A DNA stretch of 64,000 bases from Streptomyces sp. NRRL S-87 (GCF_000719335.1 NZ_JOGB01000026.1:1-64000); one strand, 5' to 3'. Counted from the stretch's first letter, positions 51,098 through 61,889 are shown. Notes: generated by a model from the sequence alone, not told the origin. Numbers and translations: made by a program.

Positions 51098-51147
51098 CCC
51101 TTGACGCGGTCCGCTCGCCCTTCCGGCGATGTGAACCGCGTCAAGGG
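51098..51147 (+). terminator. Hairpin between clpP2 and clpX
   Basis: CCCTTGACGCGGT (51098-51110) and ACCGCGTCAAGGG (51135-51147), 13 perfect pairs with a 24-base loop. It may end or attenuate clpP1P2 transcription before clpX. Confidence 0.6.
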
Positions 51148-51239
51148 GGCCCCGAGATGGGGTCCCGGCAAGGTACCGTCGGATATGAGGCACCAGGAGC
51201 GCTGAACCAGGCGTCTCCCAGGCGAAGGGGAAGCACCTC

Positions 51240-52526
51240 GTGGCACGCATCGGTGACGGCGGCGACCTGCTCAAGTGCTCGTTCTGCGGAAAGAGCCAGA
51301 AGCAGGTGAAGAAGCTCATCGCAGGCCCCGGTGTGTACATCTGCGACGAGTGCATCGACCTCTGCAACGAGATCATCGAAGAGGAGCTCGCGGAGACCAG
51401 CGAGGTGCGGTGGGAGGAACTCCCCAAGCCGCGCGAGATCTACGAGTTCCTGGAGAGCTACGTCGTCGGGCAGGAGCCCGCGAAGAAGGCGCTCTCCGTC
51501 GCTGTGTACAACCACTACAAGCGCGTCCAGGCCGGCGAGAACGGCGGCGCGCAGGGACGTGACGACGCCATCGAGCTCGCCAAGTCCAACATCCTCCTGC
51601 TCGGCCCCACCGGCTCGGGCAAGACCCTGCTGGCCCAGACGCTGGCCCGCATGCTGAACGTCCCGTTCGCGATCGCCGACGCCACCGCGCTGACGGAGGC
51701 CGGCTACGTGGGCGAGGACGTCGAGAACATCCTGCTGAAGCTGATCCAGGCGGCCGACTACGACGTCAAGAAGGCCGAGACCGGGATCATCTACATCGAC
51801 GAGATCGACAAGGTCGCCCGCAAGAGCGAGAACCCGTCGATCACGCGCGACGTGTCGGGCGAGGGCGTCCAGCAGGCGCTCCTGAAGATCCTCGAGGGGA
51901 CCACCGCCTCGGTCCCGCCCCAGGGCGGCCGCAAGCACCCCCACCAGGAGTTCATCCAGATCGACACGACCAACGTGCTCTTCATCGTGGGCGGCGCCTT
52001 CGCCGGCCTCGAGAAGATCATCGAGGCGCGGGCGGGCGCGAAGGGCATCGGCTTCGGTGCCACGATCCGCTCGAAGCGGGAGATCGAGGCCAGCGACCAG
52101 TTCCAGGAGGTCATGCCGGAGGACCTGGTGAAGTTCGGGATGATCCCGGAGTTCATCGGCCGTCTGCCCGTCATCACCTCGGTCCACAACCTGGACCGCG
52201 AGGCGCTGCTCCAGATCCTCGTCGAGCCGCGCAACGCCCTGGTCAAGCAGTACCAGCGCCTCTTCGAACTCGACGGCGTGGAGCTGGACTTCGAGCGCGA
52301 GGCGCTCGAAGCCATCGCCGACCAGGCCATCCTCCGCCAGACCGGCGCGCGCGGCCTGCGCGCCATCATGGAGGAGGTCCTCATGTCGGTGATGTACGAG
52401 GTCCCGTCCCGCAAGGACGTCGCCCGCGTGGTCATCACCGCCGACGTGGTCCGCTCCAACGTCAACCCGACCCTCGTGCCCCGCATCGTCCCCAAGGACC
52501 AGGGCCCGCACGAGAAGTCGGCGTAA
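51240..52526 (+). CDS. clpX: ATP-dependent unfoldase ClpX
   Basis: 428 residues. The N-terminal zinc domain has Cys13, 16, 35 and 38 (CSFC, CDEC). Walker A is GPTGSGKT (122-129), the pore loop GYVG (155-158), Walker B IIYIDEID, and sensor 2 lies in [14 protein letters not shown]. It recognises tagged substrates, unfolds them and threads them into ClpP. GTG at 51240 follows a GGGGAAG site. The gap of 152 bases after clpP2 with a stable hairpin suggests partly independent expression. Confidence 0.97.
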   Translation: MARIGDGGDLLKCSFCGKSQKQVKKLIAGPGVYICDECIDLCNEIIEEELAETSEVRWEELPKPREIYEFLESYVVGQEPAKKALSVAVYNHYKRVQAGENGGAQGRDDAIELAKSNILLLGPTGSGKTLLAQTLARMLNVPFAIADATALTEAGYVGEDVENILLKLIQAADYDVKKAETGIIYIDEIDKVARKSENPSITRDVSGEGVQQALLKILEGTTASVPPQGGRKHPHQEFIQIDTTNVLFIVGGAFAGLEKIIEARAGAKGIGFGATIRSKREIEASDQFQEVMPEDLVKFGMIPEFIGRLPVITSVHNLDREALLQILVEPRNALVKQYQRLFELDGVELDFEREALEAIADQAILRQTGARGLRAIMEEVLMSVMYEVPSRKDVARVVITADVVRSNVNPTLVPRIVPKDQGPHEKSA

Positions 52527-52544
52527 CCGGCACCCGCACGAACC

Positions 52545-52584
52545 CCGAAGGGGCGCCCCCGGACCACCGGGAGCGCCCCTTCGG
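52545..52584. terminator. Terminator between clpX and convergent membrane gene
   Basis: CCGAAGGGGCGC (52545-52556) and GCGCCCCTTCGG (52573-52584), with CCGG pairs inside. Confidence 0.85.
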
Positions 52585-52602
52585 CGTTGACCGCGCCGGC
52601 CG

Positions 52603-53589
52603 TCAGGCCTTGGTGCGGGAGGTGTTGTAGAGCTTCGCGGCGAGGGCGGAGACGTCCTCGAGGGAGGCGCTGGTGCCGCCGAGCATGGCCACGGCCGGGT
52701 CGAGCACGTTGACCGACACCAGGGTCGAGTAGTCGCCCCAGGCGCACGTGGGGAGCTGCGTCTCCTTGGCCATCTTCTCCGTGCCCGGGGAGTCCTTCGT
52801 ACGCGTCACCTTGATGTTGGCGCACTTCATCACCGCGCCGGAGAAGCCGTCCGGGTGGAACTCACGGGGACTGCCGACCACTTCGAGCGTGAAGCCCTCC
52901 TTGGCGGAATCAGTGTTCTGCTGGCCGACGTTGCCGAACCAGGTGTCAACTGCCTTGCTCGGGTCTTCGACCTGTCCCCAGAAGCCACTGGCCGTCAGCT
53001 GCTTCGCCTTGGGATCCGAGGAGGCGCCGTTCCTGTAAGCGGAACCGGACTGGTGCGGGTTCTTGACCCCGAGTGCCTCAGCCTTCGCCTTGGCCTCCGG
53101 CTTCATCTCCTGCTCCGGCGGCTCCTGGGCGTTCGCCGGCTTCTTGTACGAGTCCACCGCCGCCGGGAACTTCAGCTTGTAGCCCTTGGTCGCGTCGGAG
53201 ATGTCCGCGCCGCTGCCCTTCAGGAACCACCAGGCGCCGCCGCCGGCCAGGGCCAGCACGAGGACGACCGCCACGACGCAGCCGCCCTTGCCCTTCTTCG
53301 CCGGGGCCGGCGGCTGCATGCCGTACGGCGGCTGCGGCTGGCCCGGGAACGGCTGCTGCTGGGGCGGGTAGGCGTAGCCCGGCTGCGGCTGCTGCGGCGG
53401 AACTCCCTGGGGGGCCTGCTGCGGGTAGCCGTAGCCGGGGCCGGCCGGGGCTCCGGGCTGCGGCTGGCCGGGGTAGCCGTACCCCGGCTGCGGGGAGCCC
53501 TGGGGCTGCCCGTACGGGTTGGGCTGGCCGTACGGTCCGGGCTGCTGCGGCTGCGGGCCGCCGTACGGTCCCGGCTGGTTGTAGCTCAT
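52603..53589 (-). CDS. Proline/glutamine-rich membrane-anchored protein of unknown function
   Basis: 328 residues. The first 95 are a disordered run of Pro, Gln, Gly and Tyr (repeats like [14 protein letters not shown]). A KKGKGG stop-transfer start and one membrane helix at about 103-122 follow. A 200-residue extracellular domain has two conserved-looking Cys ([17 protein letters not shown]) that may form a disulfide. This type is common in actinobacteria, sometimes linked to envelope or phosphosignalling. GCAGGAG abuts the ATG. Function unknown. Confidence 0.82.
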   Translation of the reverse strand: MSYNQPGPYGGPQPQQPGPYGQPNPYGQPQGSPQPGYGYPGQPQPGAPAGPGYGYPQQAPQGVPPQQPQPGYAYPPQQQPFPGQPQPPYGMQPPAPAKKGKGGCVVAVVLVLALAGGGAWWFLKGSGADISDATKGYKLKFPAAVDSYKKPANAQEPPEQEMKPEAKAKAEALGVKNPHQSGSAYRNGASSDPKAKQLTASGFWGQVEDPSKAVDTWFGNVGQQNTDSAKEGFTLEVVGSPREFHPDGFSGAVMKCANIKVTRTKDSPGTEKMAKETQLPTCAWGDYSTLVSVNVLDPAVAMLGGTSASLEDVSALAAKLYNTSRTKA

Positions 53590-53706
53590 CTCCTGCGTTC
53601 CCCTCCAGGATGCCTTTATCTGTTTCCGACATCCTGGCGGATCACCGCGGGCGGCGGGGCGCCGGGGGCACGCCTATTCGGTTTCAGTACGAAGCCGTGA
53701 CACCTC

Positions 53707-53712
53707 TAAACT
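53707..53712 (+). promoter_or_regulatory. -10 box of valS (leaderless)
   Basis: TAAACT ends 7 bases before the valS GTG and no ribosome site is present, so the transcript probably starts at or next to the start codon. Confidence 0.5.
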
Positions 53713-53719
53713 GTGCCCC

Positions 53720-56344
53720 GTGACCGAGAACACTCAGCAGCAGCCAAGCGCCCCGAACTCCGAACTGCCGACCCAGTACGCGCCGGCCGAGGTAGAGGGG
53801 AAGCTCTACGAGCGCTGGGTAGAGCGCGGTTACTTCGAGGCGGACGCCAAGAGCGACAAGCCGGCGTACACCATCGTCATCCCGCCGCCGAACGTCACCG
53901 GCTCGCTGCACCTGGGCCACGCCTTCGAGCACACGCTGATCGACGCCCTCACCCGCCGCAAGCGCATGCAGGGCTACGAGACGCTGTGGCAGCCCGGCAT
54001 GGACCACGCCGGCATCGCGACGCAGAACGTCGTCGAGCGCGAGCTGGCGAAGGAGGGCAAGTCCCGCCACGACCTCGGCCGCGAGGCGTTCGTCGAGCGC
54101 GTCTGGAAGTGGAAGGGCGAGTCCGGCGGCCAGATCTCCGGCCAGATGCGCCGTCTGGGTGACGGCGTCGACTGGTCGCGCGAGCGCTTCACCATGGACG
54201 AGGGCCTCTCGCAGGCCGTCCAGACGATCTTCAAGAAGCTCTACGACGACGAGCTGATCTACCGTGCCGAGCGCATCATCAACTGGTGCCCGCGCTGCCT
54301 GACCGCGATCTCCGACATCGAGGTCGAGTACCAGGACGACGACGGTGAGCTCGTCTCCATCCGGTACGGCGAGGGCGACGCGTCCATCGTCGTCGCGACG
54401 ACCCGCGCCGAGACGATGCTGGGCGACACGGCCGTCGCCGTCCACCCCGAGGACGAGCGCTACAAGCACCTGGTCGGCACCGAGATCGAGCTGCCGCTGA
54501 CGGGCCGCCGCATCCCGGTCGTCGCGGACGCGCACGTGGACCCCGAGTTCGGCACCGGCGCCGTCAAGGTGACGCCGGCGCACGACCCGAACGACTTCGA
54601 GATCGGCCAGCGCCACAACCTGCCGAGCCTCGCCGTCATGGACGAGCACGCGGTCATCACCGTCCACGGCCCCTTCCTGGGCCTGGACCGCCTGGAGGCC
54701 CGCTCCGCCATCGTCGCCGCGCTGCGCGCCGAGGGCCGGATCGTCGCCGAGAAGCGCCCGTACACGCACTCCGTGGGCCACTGCTCGCGCTGCAAGACCA
54801 CCATCGAGCCGCGCCTGTCGATGCAGTGGTGGGTCAAGGTCGGCCCGCTCGCCAAGGCCGCGGGCGACGCGGTCCGCGACGGCAAGGTCAAGATCCACCC
54901 GCAGGAGATGGAGAAGCGGTACTTCGACTGGGTCGACAACCTCCACGACTGGTGCATCTCGCGCCAGCTGTGGTGGGGCCACCGCATCCCGGTCTGGTAC
55001 GGCCCGAACGGCGAGGTCGTCTGCGTCGGCCCCGACGAGCAGCCGCCGACGGGCGACGGCTGGCACCAGGACACCGACGTGCTCGACACGTGGTTCTCCT
55101 CCGGCCTGTGGCCCTTCTCCACCCTGGGCTGGCCGGAGCAGACCGAGAGCCTCGCGAAGTTCTACCCGAACTCCGTCCTGGTCACCGGCTACGACATCCT
55201 TTTCTTCTGGGTCGCCCGGATGATGATGTTCGGCCTGTACGCGATGGACGGCGTCCCGCCGTTCCACACCATCGCCCTGCACGGCATGGTCCGCGACGAG
55301 CGCGGCAAGAAGATGTCGAAGTCGTTCGGCAACGCGGTCAACCCCCTGGACTGGATGGACAAGTACGGCTCCGACGCCGTCCGCTTCACCCTGGCCAAGG
55401 GCGCGAACCCGGGCGTGGACGTCCCGATCGGCGAGGACTGGGTCCAGGCCTCCCGCAACTTCGCCAACAAGATCTGGAACGCCACGCGCTTCGCGCTGAT
55501 GAACGGCGCCACGATCGAGGGCGAGCTGCCGCCGGCCGAGCAGCTGTCGGCCACCGACCGCTGGATCCTCTCCCGCCTGAACAAGACCGTCGCCGAGGTG
55601 GACGCGTTCTACGAGGACTACCAGTTCTCGAAGCTCAGCGAGGCCCTCTACCACTTCGCGTGGGACGAGGTCTTCGACTGGTACGTCGAGCTGTCGAAGA
55701 CGACGTTCTTCGCGGGCGGCGAGGCGGCCAAGGCCTCCGGCCGCGTCCTCGGCGAGGTCCTGGACGTCCTGATGCGCCTGCTGCACCCGGTCGTCCCGTT
55801 CGTCACCGAGACCCTGTGGACCACCCTGACGGGCCGCGAGTCCATCGTCATCGCCGAGTGGCCGACCGACTCGGGCTTCCGCGACGAGGCCGCCGAGGCC
55901 GAGATCGAGAACCTGCAGCAGGTCGTCACCGAGGTCCGCCGGTTCCGCGCCGACCAGGGCCTGCAGCCCGGCCAGAAGGTCCCGGCCCGCCTGGACCTGG
56001 CCGGCACGCCGCTGGCCGCCCACGAGGGCGCCATCCGCCAGCTGCTGCGCCTCCAGCCGGAGGGCGAGGGCTTCAGCGCCACCGCCACCCTGCCGGTGGC
56101 CGGCGCCACGGTCGCCCTCGACCTGTCCGGCACCATCGACGTGGCCGCGGAGCGCAAGCGCCTGGCCAAGGACCTGGCGGCCGCGCAGAAGGAGAAGCAG
56201 CAGGCCGAGGCGAAGCTCGGGAACGAGGCCTTCCTGGCCAAGGCCCCCGACAACGTCGTGGACAAGATCAAGGGCCGGCTGGCCAAGGCCGAGGCGGACA
56301 TCGCCCGCATCGAGGCCCAGCTGGCGGGTCTGCCCGCCGCCTGA
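53720..56344 (+). CDS. valS: Valyl-tRNA synthetase
   Basis: 874 residues, class I synthetase. HLGH (64-67) is the HIGH motif and KMSKS lies at about 530. The editing domain is inserted between them, the anticodon-binding domain is at about 610-770, and the C-terminal coiled coil ([21 protein letters not shown]) stabilises tRNA. It charges tRNA-Val and edits threonine. No T-box leader is present upstream. A large terminator follows. Confidence 0.97.
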   Translation: MTENTQQQPSAPNSELPTQYAPAEVEGKLYERWVERGYFEADAKSDKPAYTIVIPPPNVTGSLHLGHAFEHTLIDALTRRKRMQGYETLWQPGMDHAGIATQNVVERELAKEGKSRHDLGREAFVERVWKWKGESGGQISGQMRRLGDGVDWSRERFTMDEGLSQAVQTIFKKLYDDELIYRAERIINWCPRCLTAISDIEVEYQDDDGELVSIRYGEGDASIVVATTRAETMLGDTAVAVHPEDERYKHLVGTEIELPLTGRRIPVVADAHVDPEFGTGAVKVTPAHDPNDFEIGQRHNLPSLAVMDEHAVITVHGPFLGLDRLEARSAIVAALRAEGRIVAEKRPYTHSVGHCSRCKTTIEPRLSMQWWVKVGPLAKAAGDAVRDGKVKIHPQEMEKRYFDWVDNLHDWCISRQLWWGHRIPVWYGPNGEVVCVGPDEQPPTGDGWHQDTDVLDTWFSSGLWPFSTLGWPEQTESLAKFYPNSVLVTGYDILFFWVARMMMFGLYAMDGVPPFHTIALHGMVRDERGKKMSKSFGNAVNPLDWMDKYGSDAVRFTLAKGANPGVDVPIGEDWVQASRNFANKIWNATRFALMNGATIEGELPPAEQLSATDRWILSRLNKTVAEVDAFYEDYQFSKLSEALYHFAWDEVFDWYVELSKTTFFAGGEAAKASGRVLGEVLDVLMRLLHPVVPFVTETLWTTLTGRESIVIAEWPTDSGFRDEAAEAEIENLQQVVTEVRRFRADQGLQPGQKVPARLDLAGTPLAAHEGAIRQLLRLQPEGEGFSATATLPVAGATVALDLSGTIDVAAERKRLAKDLAAAQKEKQQAEAKLGNEAFLAKAPDNVVDKIKGRLAKAEADIARIEAQLAGLPAA

Positions 56345-56356
56345 TCCGGCCGAGCA

Positions 56357-56426
56357 GAAGGCCCCCGCACCCGGCTCGGGACGCTGTTGGTACCAACAGG
56401 GTCCCGGCTCGGGTGCGGGGGCCTTC
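56357..56426. terminator. Large bidirectional terminator after valS
   Basis: Perfect 17-base arms (56357-56373 and 56410-56426) with a central hairpin built on the palindrome CTGTTGGTACCAACAG and flanking GGGAC/GTCCC pairing. Confidence 0.85.
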
Positions 56427-56441
56427 CGCATGCGCGGGGCG

Positions 56442-59039
56442 TCAGCCGCGCCGGACCCCCCACCGCCGCCGGACCATCGGGTACAGCAGCACGCCGCCGA
56501 CCACCAGCAGCCCGACGCCGACGGCCGCCAGGCCCGGGTTCAGCCCCGGCGGGGTGTAGGCACAGGAGACCGCGGAGGCGCCGGCGCCCAGCGGGATGCC
56601 GAGCAGCCCCTGGTACGACACCGGCGGCGCCGACGGGCCGCCGTCCACCGAGCACCGCCAGCCCTGGATCGCCGGGGCGGCGACCACCGCGGTGCCCCGG
56701 GAGCCCTTGGCGAAGGTGGCGCGGACCGTGTGGCCGCCGACGTCCAGCTGCGCGGGGCCGGCCGAGCGAACGGCCTGGACGGCGCCGTGGAAGGCCTTCG
56801 GTCCCAGGCAGCCGACCGCGTCGTACGGCAGCACCTGGCCGGGCCGGGTCGCGCCGACGGCGAACTTCAGCGTGCCGTCGGCCGGGACGGTGCCCAGCGG
56901 CTGGACCGGCATGAGGACGGCCGGCGGGCGGGCGGAGCTGCTGGTCGGCTCGGTGGCCCCGGAGCCGACGGCCACGCCGAACAGCTCCGGCGCGTACAGG
57001 TAGGCCTGGTCGCCGGGCCGGCACCGGGCGGTGAAGCTGCTCCACGCCTTGCCCGACTCGGCCAGGCCCAGGGCGTAGCCCGCCGGGCCGCGGCCGTCGA
57101 CCGGCCCGTGCGAGTACCGGAACGTCGGTACGTCGTACACGTGCGCGCCGAGCGCGGCGTTGCGGCGGGCCCAGACCGAGCCGGCCGGCGCGCCGTACGT
57201 CCGGTCGGCGCCGGGGGCGCGCAGGCTGACCAGGGGGAGGCCGGTGAGGGTGCGGGCGGTGACCTCGGGGCCGTCGCCGGGGCGTTCCAGCAGCGTGCCG
57301 ACGCCCATGAGGGCGTTGAAGAACGGGTCGTCGGTCCGGAACAGGCTGCGTCCGCCCATCGCGTAGCCGACACCGAGGGCGCGCAGCCCGGTGGCGGCTT
57401 CCTTGGTGACGTAGCTGCTGTAGTAGCTGCCGCCCTGGACGCCGAGGAGCATCGGGTCGTTGTTGGCGACGAACAGGCTCGGGGCGAGACCGGTGCGCGA
57501 GCGCGGCCAGTCGGCGTGGTCGACGGCCACCCGGTGGGCGTTCGCGGCCAGCGCGTTCATGGTGGTGGTCTCGGTGTATCCGCGCAGCGCCGGGTCGAAG
57601 AGGGTGTGGGTGGCGTAGACGGCGTAGGTGCTGGTGGCCAGGGTGCAGGCGGCCAGCGCGGCGACGACGGCGGTACGGGCGGTACGTCGCAGCCCGCGCG
57701 CGTACAGCAGGAGCAGGGCGACCGTGCCGGCGCCGCCGAGGGCGGTGCAGCGCAGGGCGTAGTCGTTGGCCGGCTGGGTGTCGCGGGCGGCCCAGACCAG
57801 CAGGGCGGTCAGGGCGGCGCCGCCGACCAGCGCCCGCGCCCTGGGCATGTGGGACAGGCAGATCCAGGCGGCCATCACCAGCAGGCCGCTGAGGATGAAG
57901 CTCTCGCGGAAGGGCGAGCCGTGCGGGAGGGTGAAGCCCTGCCACACCTTGGCGGTCGGGGTGTACACGAAGGAGACGGCGACCAGGCCGATCAGCAGCG
58001 GCCAGCCGATCCGCTCGCGGACGCGGACCTTGCCCTGGAAGGGCAGGGCGAGGACGAGGAGCAGGACCAGGACGCCGGTGAAGACGTTGGGGGCGGCGGG
58101 TTCGGGCACGCTGCCGGGCAGGAAGAGGCCGAGGTAGGTCAGGGGCTCGGTGGCCGTGCTGACGACGTAGCTGTCGCTGGGCTGGGACTGGGCGTTGGCG
58201 AGGCCGGAGACGGTCACGGCGGGGGCGGCCAGCAGCAGGCCGGTGACGGTCATGGTGGCGGCCCGCCACAGGGCCCGGACGCGGGCGCGCCAGGGGAGTT
58301 CGGTGACGGCCAGGCGCAGGAGCAGGACGAGGGCTGCGCCGAGGGTGGCCATGGCCGCGGTGTAGAAGTTCGCGTACCAGCAGAGGGCGAAGTAGAGGGT
58401 CCCGAGCACCCAGCGGCGGCCGGTGAGGCAGTGGTCGGCGGCCAGGCACAGCAGCGGGAACGCCACCAGGCCCCACATCCACATGGGGACGATGCCGCCT
58501 TCGATCAGGCTCCAGCCGCAGACGGCGTACCCGGTGGCGAGCACGGCGCGCAGCCAGGGCGAGCCGGGGCGCAGCCGGCCGAGGAAGGCCGTCATGACGG
58601 CGGCGGCGAGGCCGATGCTGAGGAGGGAGACGAGGAAGACGGAGAAGTCGGCGTCCTCGCGCGGGAAGAGTCCGGTCAGCCAGGAGAACGGGTTGCCGAG
58701 GTAGGTGAAGAACTCGGCGAGGAAACCGTTTCCGTAACCGCTCTGCCAGTTGAAGAACAGGTCGCCCTGGGCGGCGCCGTGCTGGAGGTCCCACAAGTGG
58801 GCGTGGAAGGGGACGTATTGGTGGCGCAGGTCGTTCACGGCGCGCGCGCCCTGGCCGAACGGGTACGTGCCGTGGGCCGCCATGCCGAGGCAGTAGGCGG
58901 CCATCGCCATGACCGCCGAGGTGACCGCGGCGGCGGTACCGGACGCACGCAGCCGGGTCAGCGGCCCGGGCCGGGCGGCGGCCCCGCCGGTCCGGTCGGT
59001 CGCACGGGTCGGCGGTGCGGCGGTGGTTGGCGTGGTCAT
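56442..59039 (-). CDS. YfhO-family polytopic membrane protein
   Basis: 865 residues. It has about 13 transmembrane helices with the typical early loop TYPFGQGARAVNDLRHQYVPF, then SGYGNGFLAEFFTYLGNPFSW. A large extracellular C-terminal domain (about 470-840) and a final helix follow. YfhO proteins are implicated in adding sugars to teichoic acid or other cell-surface polymers. The ATG 59039 gives the expected N-terminus with a weak GGGGA site; an upstream in-frame ATG at 59114 would add 25 residues. The substrate in Streptomyces is unknown. Confidence 0.83.
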   Translation of the reverse strand: MTTPTTAAPPTRATDRTGGAAARPGPLTRLRASGTAAAVTSAVMAMAAYCLGMAAHGTYPFGQGARAVNDLRHQYVPFHAHLWDLQHGAAQGDLFFNWQSGYGNGFLAEFFTYLGNPFSWLTGLFPREDADFSVFLVSLLSIGLAAAVMTAFLGRLRPGSPWLRAVLATGYAVCGWSLIEGGIVPMWMWGLVAFPLLCLAADHCLTGRRWVLGTLYFALCWYANFYTAAMATLGAALVLLLRLAVTELPWRARVRALWRAATMTVTGLLLAAPAVTVSGLANAQSQPSDSYVVSTATEPLTYLGLFLPGSVPEPAAPNVFTGVLVLLLVLALPFQGKVRVRERIGWPLLIGLVAVSFVYTPTAKVWQGFTLPHGSPFRESFILSGLLVMAAWICLSHMPRARALVGGAALTALLVWAARDTQPANDYALRCTALGGAGTVALLLLYARGLRRTARTAVVAALAACTLATSTYAVYATHTLFDPALRGYTETTTMNALAANAHRVAVDHADWPRSRTGLAPSLFVANNDPMLLGVQGGSYYSSYVTKEAATGLRALGVGYAMGGRSLFRTDDPFFNALMGVGTLLERPGDGPEVTARTLTGLPLVSLRAPGADRTYGAPAGSVWARRNAALGAHVYDVPTFRYSHGPVDGRGPAGYALGLAESGKAWSSFTARCRPGDQAYLYAPELFGVAVGSGATEPTSSSARPPAVLMPVQPLGTVPADGTLKFAVGATRPGQVLPYDAVGCLGPKAFHGAVQAVRSAGPAQLDVGGHTVRATFAKGSRGTAVVAAPAIQGWRCSVDGGPSAPPVSYQGLLGIPLGAGASAVSCAYTPPGLNPGLAAVGVGLLVVGGVLLYPMVRRRWGVRRG

Positions 59040-59400
59040 GTTGACGAGTCCCCGTGAATCCCTGTTGAAATGTCCGGTATTCAGCCGCCCATGAGCCGAA
59101 TCCCAAACGCTCATCCTATGAAATGCTCAGATGAGCCGATGACCGAATTCGGTAACGATCAGGGCGAGAACGACTCCGTCGCGGGCGAACGGAGCGGTCC
59201 GACGAGGGAGAGTCCGAATTCGGGATTCGGGTTCCGCTATTCGCGCAAGTGCGAGGTCCGCCACAGCCCGGCCGGGCCGCGCGCCCTCCCCGACGGACCC
59301 GCCCCCGGGCGTCCGCCGCGACTTGACGGACCCCACCGGTGGGCGTACTCCGGAAGGGGAGACCCGTCCGACGACCTCGGGGACGAGAGGAGTCCCTGCC
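59040..59400. other. Divergent region between YfhO-like gene and small hypothetical gene
   Basis: About 360 bases, AT-richer than most. Four copies of GCTCA/TGAGC lie at 59091-59136, including GCTCA-GA-TGAGC (59125-59136) and ATGAGC...GCTCAT (59091-59114). GAATTCGG-type words follow around 59146 and 59217. Probable operator region for one or both genes. Confidence 0.5.
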
Positions 59401-59805
59401 ATGCTCGGCGAACTCATAGGCGAGGAGAACGGCGAGGCCACGGGCGTCCGCGTGCTCTCCGCAGAGGGCGGCCACGCCGTACTGGAGACCTCGTTCCGGG
59501 GGTCCGGCACCCTTCTGGGCGTGTCCGTCAACGACATCGGCACCTACCACTCCGCCAACCGGGACGACGGCACCCTGTTCGGCGAGGGCGAGGGCGTCAC
59601 GATGACCGAGGACGGCGACACCCTCACCTGGCACGGATCCGGGGTCGGGCGGTTCACCCCGACCGGCGGCGTCAGCTGGCGAGGCGCCGTCTTCTACGAG
59701 ACCACCGCGGACCGGTTCCTGCAGCTGAACGGCATCGCGGCCGTGTTCGAGTTCGAGACCGACCCCGGGGGCAAGATCGAGACCAAGATCTACGAATGGA
59801 AGTGA
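59401..59805 (+). CDS. Small beta-rich hypothetical protein
   Basis: 134 residues, ATG at 59401 with GAGGAG nine bases before. Repeated alternating hydrophobic strands (VRVLSAEGGHAVLETSF, TLLGVSVNDIGTYHSA, GVSWRGAVFYET) suggest a small beta-barrel similar to lipocalin- or allene-oxide-cyclase-like folds. No signal peptide or membrane segment. Function unknown. Confidence 0.75.
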   Translation: MLGELIGEENGEATGVRVLSAEGGHAVLETSFRGSGTLLGVSVNDIGTYHSANRDDGTLFGEGEGVTMTEDGDTLTWHGSGVGRFTPTGGVSWRGAVFYETTADRFLQLNGIAAVFEFETDPGGKIETKIYEWK

Positions 59806-59928
59806 CCGGCCGCCGGGCGCGCACGGCGATGCCCGGCTCCGGCCGCCGGATGCGCAGGACGATCCCCCCGGCTCCGGCCGCCCGGGGCCCCGGACCGGCC
59901 GGGCCGGACGTCCTCCGGCCCCCGCTCG

Positions 59929-59934
59929 TAGACT
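59929..59934 (+). promoter_or_regulatory. -10 box of folC (leaderless)
   Basis: TAGACT ends 6 bases before the folC GTG. No ribosome site is present. Confidence 0.6.
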
Positions 59935-59940
59935 GGGTCC

Positions 59941-61458
59941 GTGAGTGAGCAGCCCGAGCCCAACGACCCCTTCGACGAGACCGGAGCGTTCGACGACATC
60001 GTCGACGCGGAGACGGACCGCGACCCCGACCTGGCGGTGATCGAGGCCGGCAGCCGCACCCTGCGCGCCATGGCCGGTCCGCCCCAGGGGGACCCGATCC
60101 CCACCCGCCCCCAGGACCCCGAGGTCGACAAGGCCCTGCACGAGGTCGAGGCGGAGCTCGCCACCCGCTGGGGCGAGACCAAGCTCGAGCCCTCGGTCAA
60201 GCGGATCACCGCCCTGATGGACGTGCTCGGCGAGCCGCAGCGCGCGTACCCCTCCATCCACGTCACCGGCACCAACGGCAAGACCAGCACCGCCCGCATG
60301 ATCGAGGCCCTGCTCTCCGCCTTCGACCTGCGCACCGGCCGCTACACCAGCCCCCACGTGCAGCTGATCACCGAGCGCATCAGCCTGGACGGCGCCCCCA
60401 TCGAGGCCGAGCGGTTCGTCGACACCTACCGGGACATCAAGCCGTACGTCGAGCTCGTCGACGGGCGCGAGGACATCCGGCTGTCGTTCTTCGAGGTCAT
60501 GACGGGCATGGCGTACGCGGCCTTCGCCGACGCGCCGGTCGACGTGGCCGTGGTGGAGGTCGGCATGGGCGGGACCTGGGACGCCACCAACGTCATCGAC
60601 GCCTCGGTCGCCGTGATCACCCCCATCAGCCTCGACCACACCGACCGGCTCGGCACCACCCACGCGGAGATCGCGGCCGAGAAGGGCGGGGTCATCAAGC
60701 AGGACGCCACCGTCATCCTCGCCCAGCAGCCCGTCGACGCCGCCCAGGTGCTGCTCAAGCGGGCCGTCGAGGTGGACGCCACCGTGGCCCGCGAGGGCAT
60801 GGAGTTCGGCGTGGTCTCCCGCGAGGTCGCCGTCGGCGGCCAGCAGCTGACGCTGCGCGGCCTCGGCGGCGAGTACGAGGGCGTCTTCCTGCCCCTGTAC
60901 GGCGCGCACATGGCGGCCAACGCCGCCGTCGCCCTCGCCGCGGTCGAGGCGTTCTTCGGCATCGGTGCCGAGCACGCCCGCCCGCTCGACATCGACACGG
61001 TCCGCCGCGCCTTCGCCACCGTCACCTCCCCGGGTCGCATGGAGGTCGTCCGGCGCAGCCCCACCGTGGTGCTGGACGCCGCCCACAACCCGGCCGGCGC
61101 GCGCGTGACCGCCGAGGCGATCACCGAGTCCTTCGGCTTCAGCCGCCTGGTCGGCGTGTTCGCCGCCAGCGACGGCAAGGACGTCCGGGGCGTCCTGGAG
61201 GCCTTCGAGCCGATCTTCGCCGAGATCGTCGTCACCCAGAACTCCACCCACCGCGCGATCGGCGCCGACGAACTGGCCGCCATAGCGGTGGAGGTCTTCG
61301 GCGGCGACCGCGTGCAGGTCGAGCCGCGCCTGGACGACGCCATCGAGGCGGCGATCACCCTGGCCGAGGAAGAGGCCGAGTACGGAGGGGCCGGTGTCCT
61401 GGTCACCGGCTCGGTGTTCACGGTCGGCGAGGCCCGGCTGCTGCTGAAGAGGAACTGA
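59941..61458 (+). CDS. folC: Dihydrofolate synthase / folylpolyglutamate synthase
   Basis: 505 residues, Mur-ligase fold. The P-loop is TGTNGKTS (109-116), with SPHVQLITERI, the catalytic GMGGTWDATN, and DAAHNPAGA in the C-terminal domain. It adds glutamate to dihydropteroate and to folates. Residues 1-65 are an acidic, probably disordered extension, usual in streptomycetes but longer than in E. coli. GTG at 59941 is chosen because of the -10 hexamer 6 bases upstream. It is followed 10 bases later by a DUF4233 gene. Confidence 0.94.
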   Translation: MSEQPEPNDPFDETGAFDDIVDAETDRDPDLAVIEAGSRTLRAMAGPPQGDPIPTRPQDPEVDKALHEVEAELATRWGETKLEPSVKRITALMDVLGEPQRAYPSIHVTGTNGKTSTARMIEALLSAFDLRTGRYTSPHVQLITERISLDGAPIEAERFVDTYRDIKPYVELVDGREDIRLSFFEVMTGMAYAAFADAPVDVAVVEVGMGGTWDATNVIDASVAVITPISLDHTDRLGTTHAEIAAEKGGVIKQDATVILAQQPVDAAQVLLKRAVEVDATVAREGMEFGVVSREVAVGGQQLTLRGLGGEYEGVFLPLYGAHMAANAAVALAAVEAFFGIGAEHARPLDIDTVRRAFATVTSPGRMEVVRRSPTVVLDAAHNPAGARVTAEAITESFGFSRLVGVFAASDGKDVRGVLEAFEPIFAEIVVTQNSTHRAIGADELAAIAVEVFGGDRVQVEPRLDDAIEAAITLAEEEAEYGGAGVLVTGSVFTVGEARLLLKRN

Positions 61459-61468
61459 GGGACCAACG

Positions 61469-61825
61469 ATGCGGACGCTGTGCGCCTCCACGCTGATCGG
61501 CGAGTTCTTCGTCATCGGCTTCGCCGGGCTGGTCGCCATGAAGGGCGACCTGTCCACCGCCACCGTGTGGACGGTGTGCGGGATCGCCATGCTGCTCACC
61601 GTGCTGCTGTGCGGGATGCTCTCCCGCCCCGGCGCGGTCACGGTCGGGTGGGCGCTCCAGATCGGCCTGATCGCCAGCGGTCTGGTCGTCCCCACCATGT
61701 TCTTCCTCGGTGCGGTCTTCGCCGGCCTGTGGTGGGCCTCCGTCCACTACGGCCGCAAGATCGACGAGACGAAGGCCCGCTGGGCGGCGCAGACCGCCGC
61801 CGCGTCCGCCCCTGACGCTGCGTGA
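61469..61825 (+). CDS. DUF4233 membrane protein
   Basis: 118 residues with four hydrophobic segments and a basic/acidic C-terminus (HYGRKIDETKARWAAQ). Genes of this family directly follow folC in many actinobacteria. It starts 10 bases after the folC stop, so they form one transcript with ndk 64 bases further on. Role unknown. Confidence 0.85.
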   Translation: MRTLCASTLIGEFFVIGFAGLVAMKGDLSTATVWTVCGIAMLLTVLLCGMLSRPGAVTVGWALQIGLIASGLVVPTMFFLGAVFAGLWWASVHYGRKIDETKARWAAQTAAASAPDAA

Positions 61826-61889
61826 CGGCGGTCCCTACCGCACCTGTAGCCTTTCCGCACCGCACCCGTATGCCGCAAGGAGCCGCACC

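Noticed and set aside
53590..53719. T-box riboswitch upstream of valS
   Set aside because: Only 130 bases are available, no T-box core sequence is visible, and the -10 box is adjacent to the start codon.
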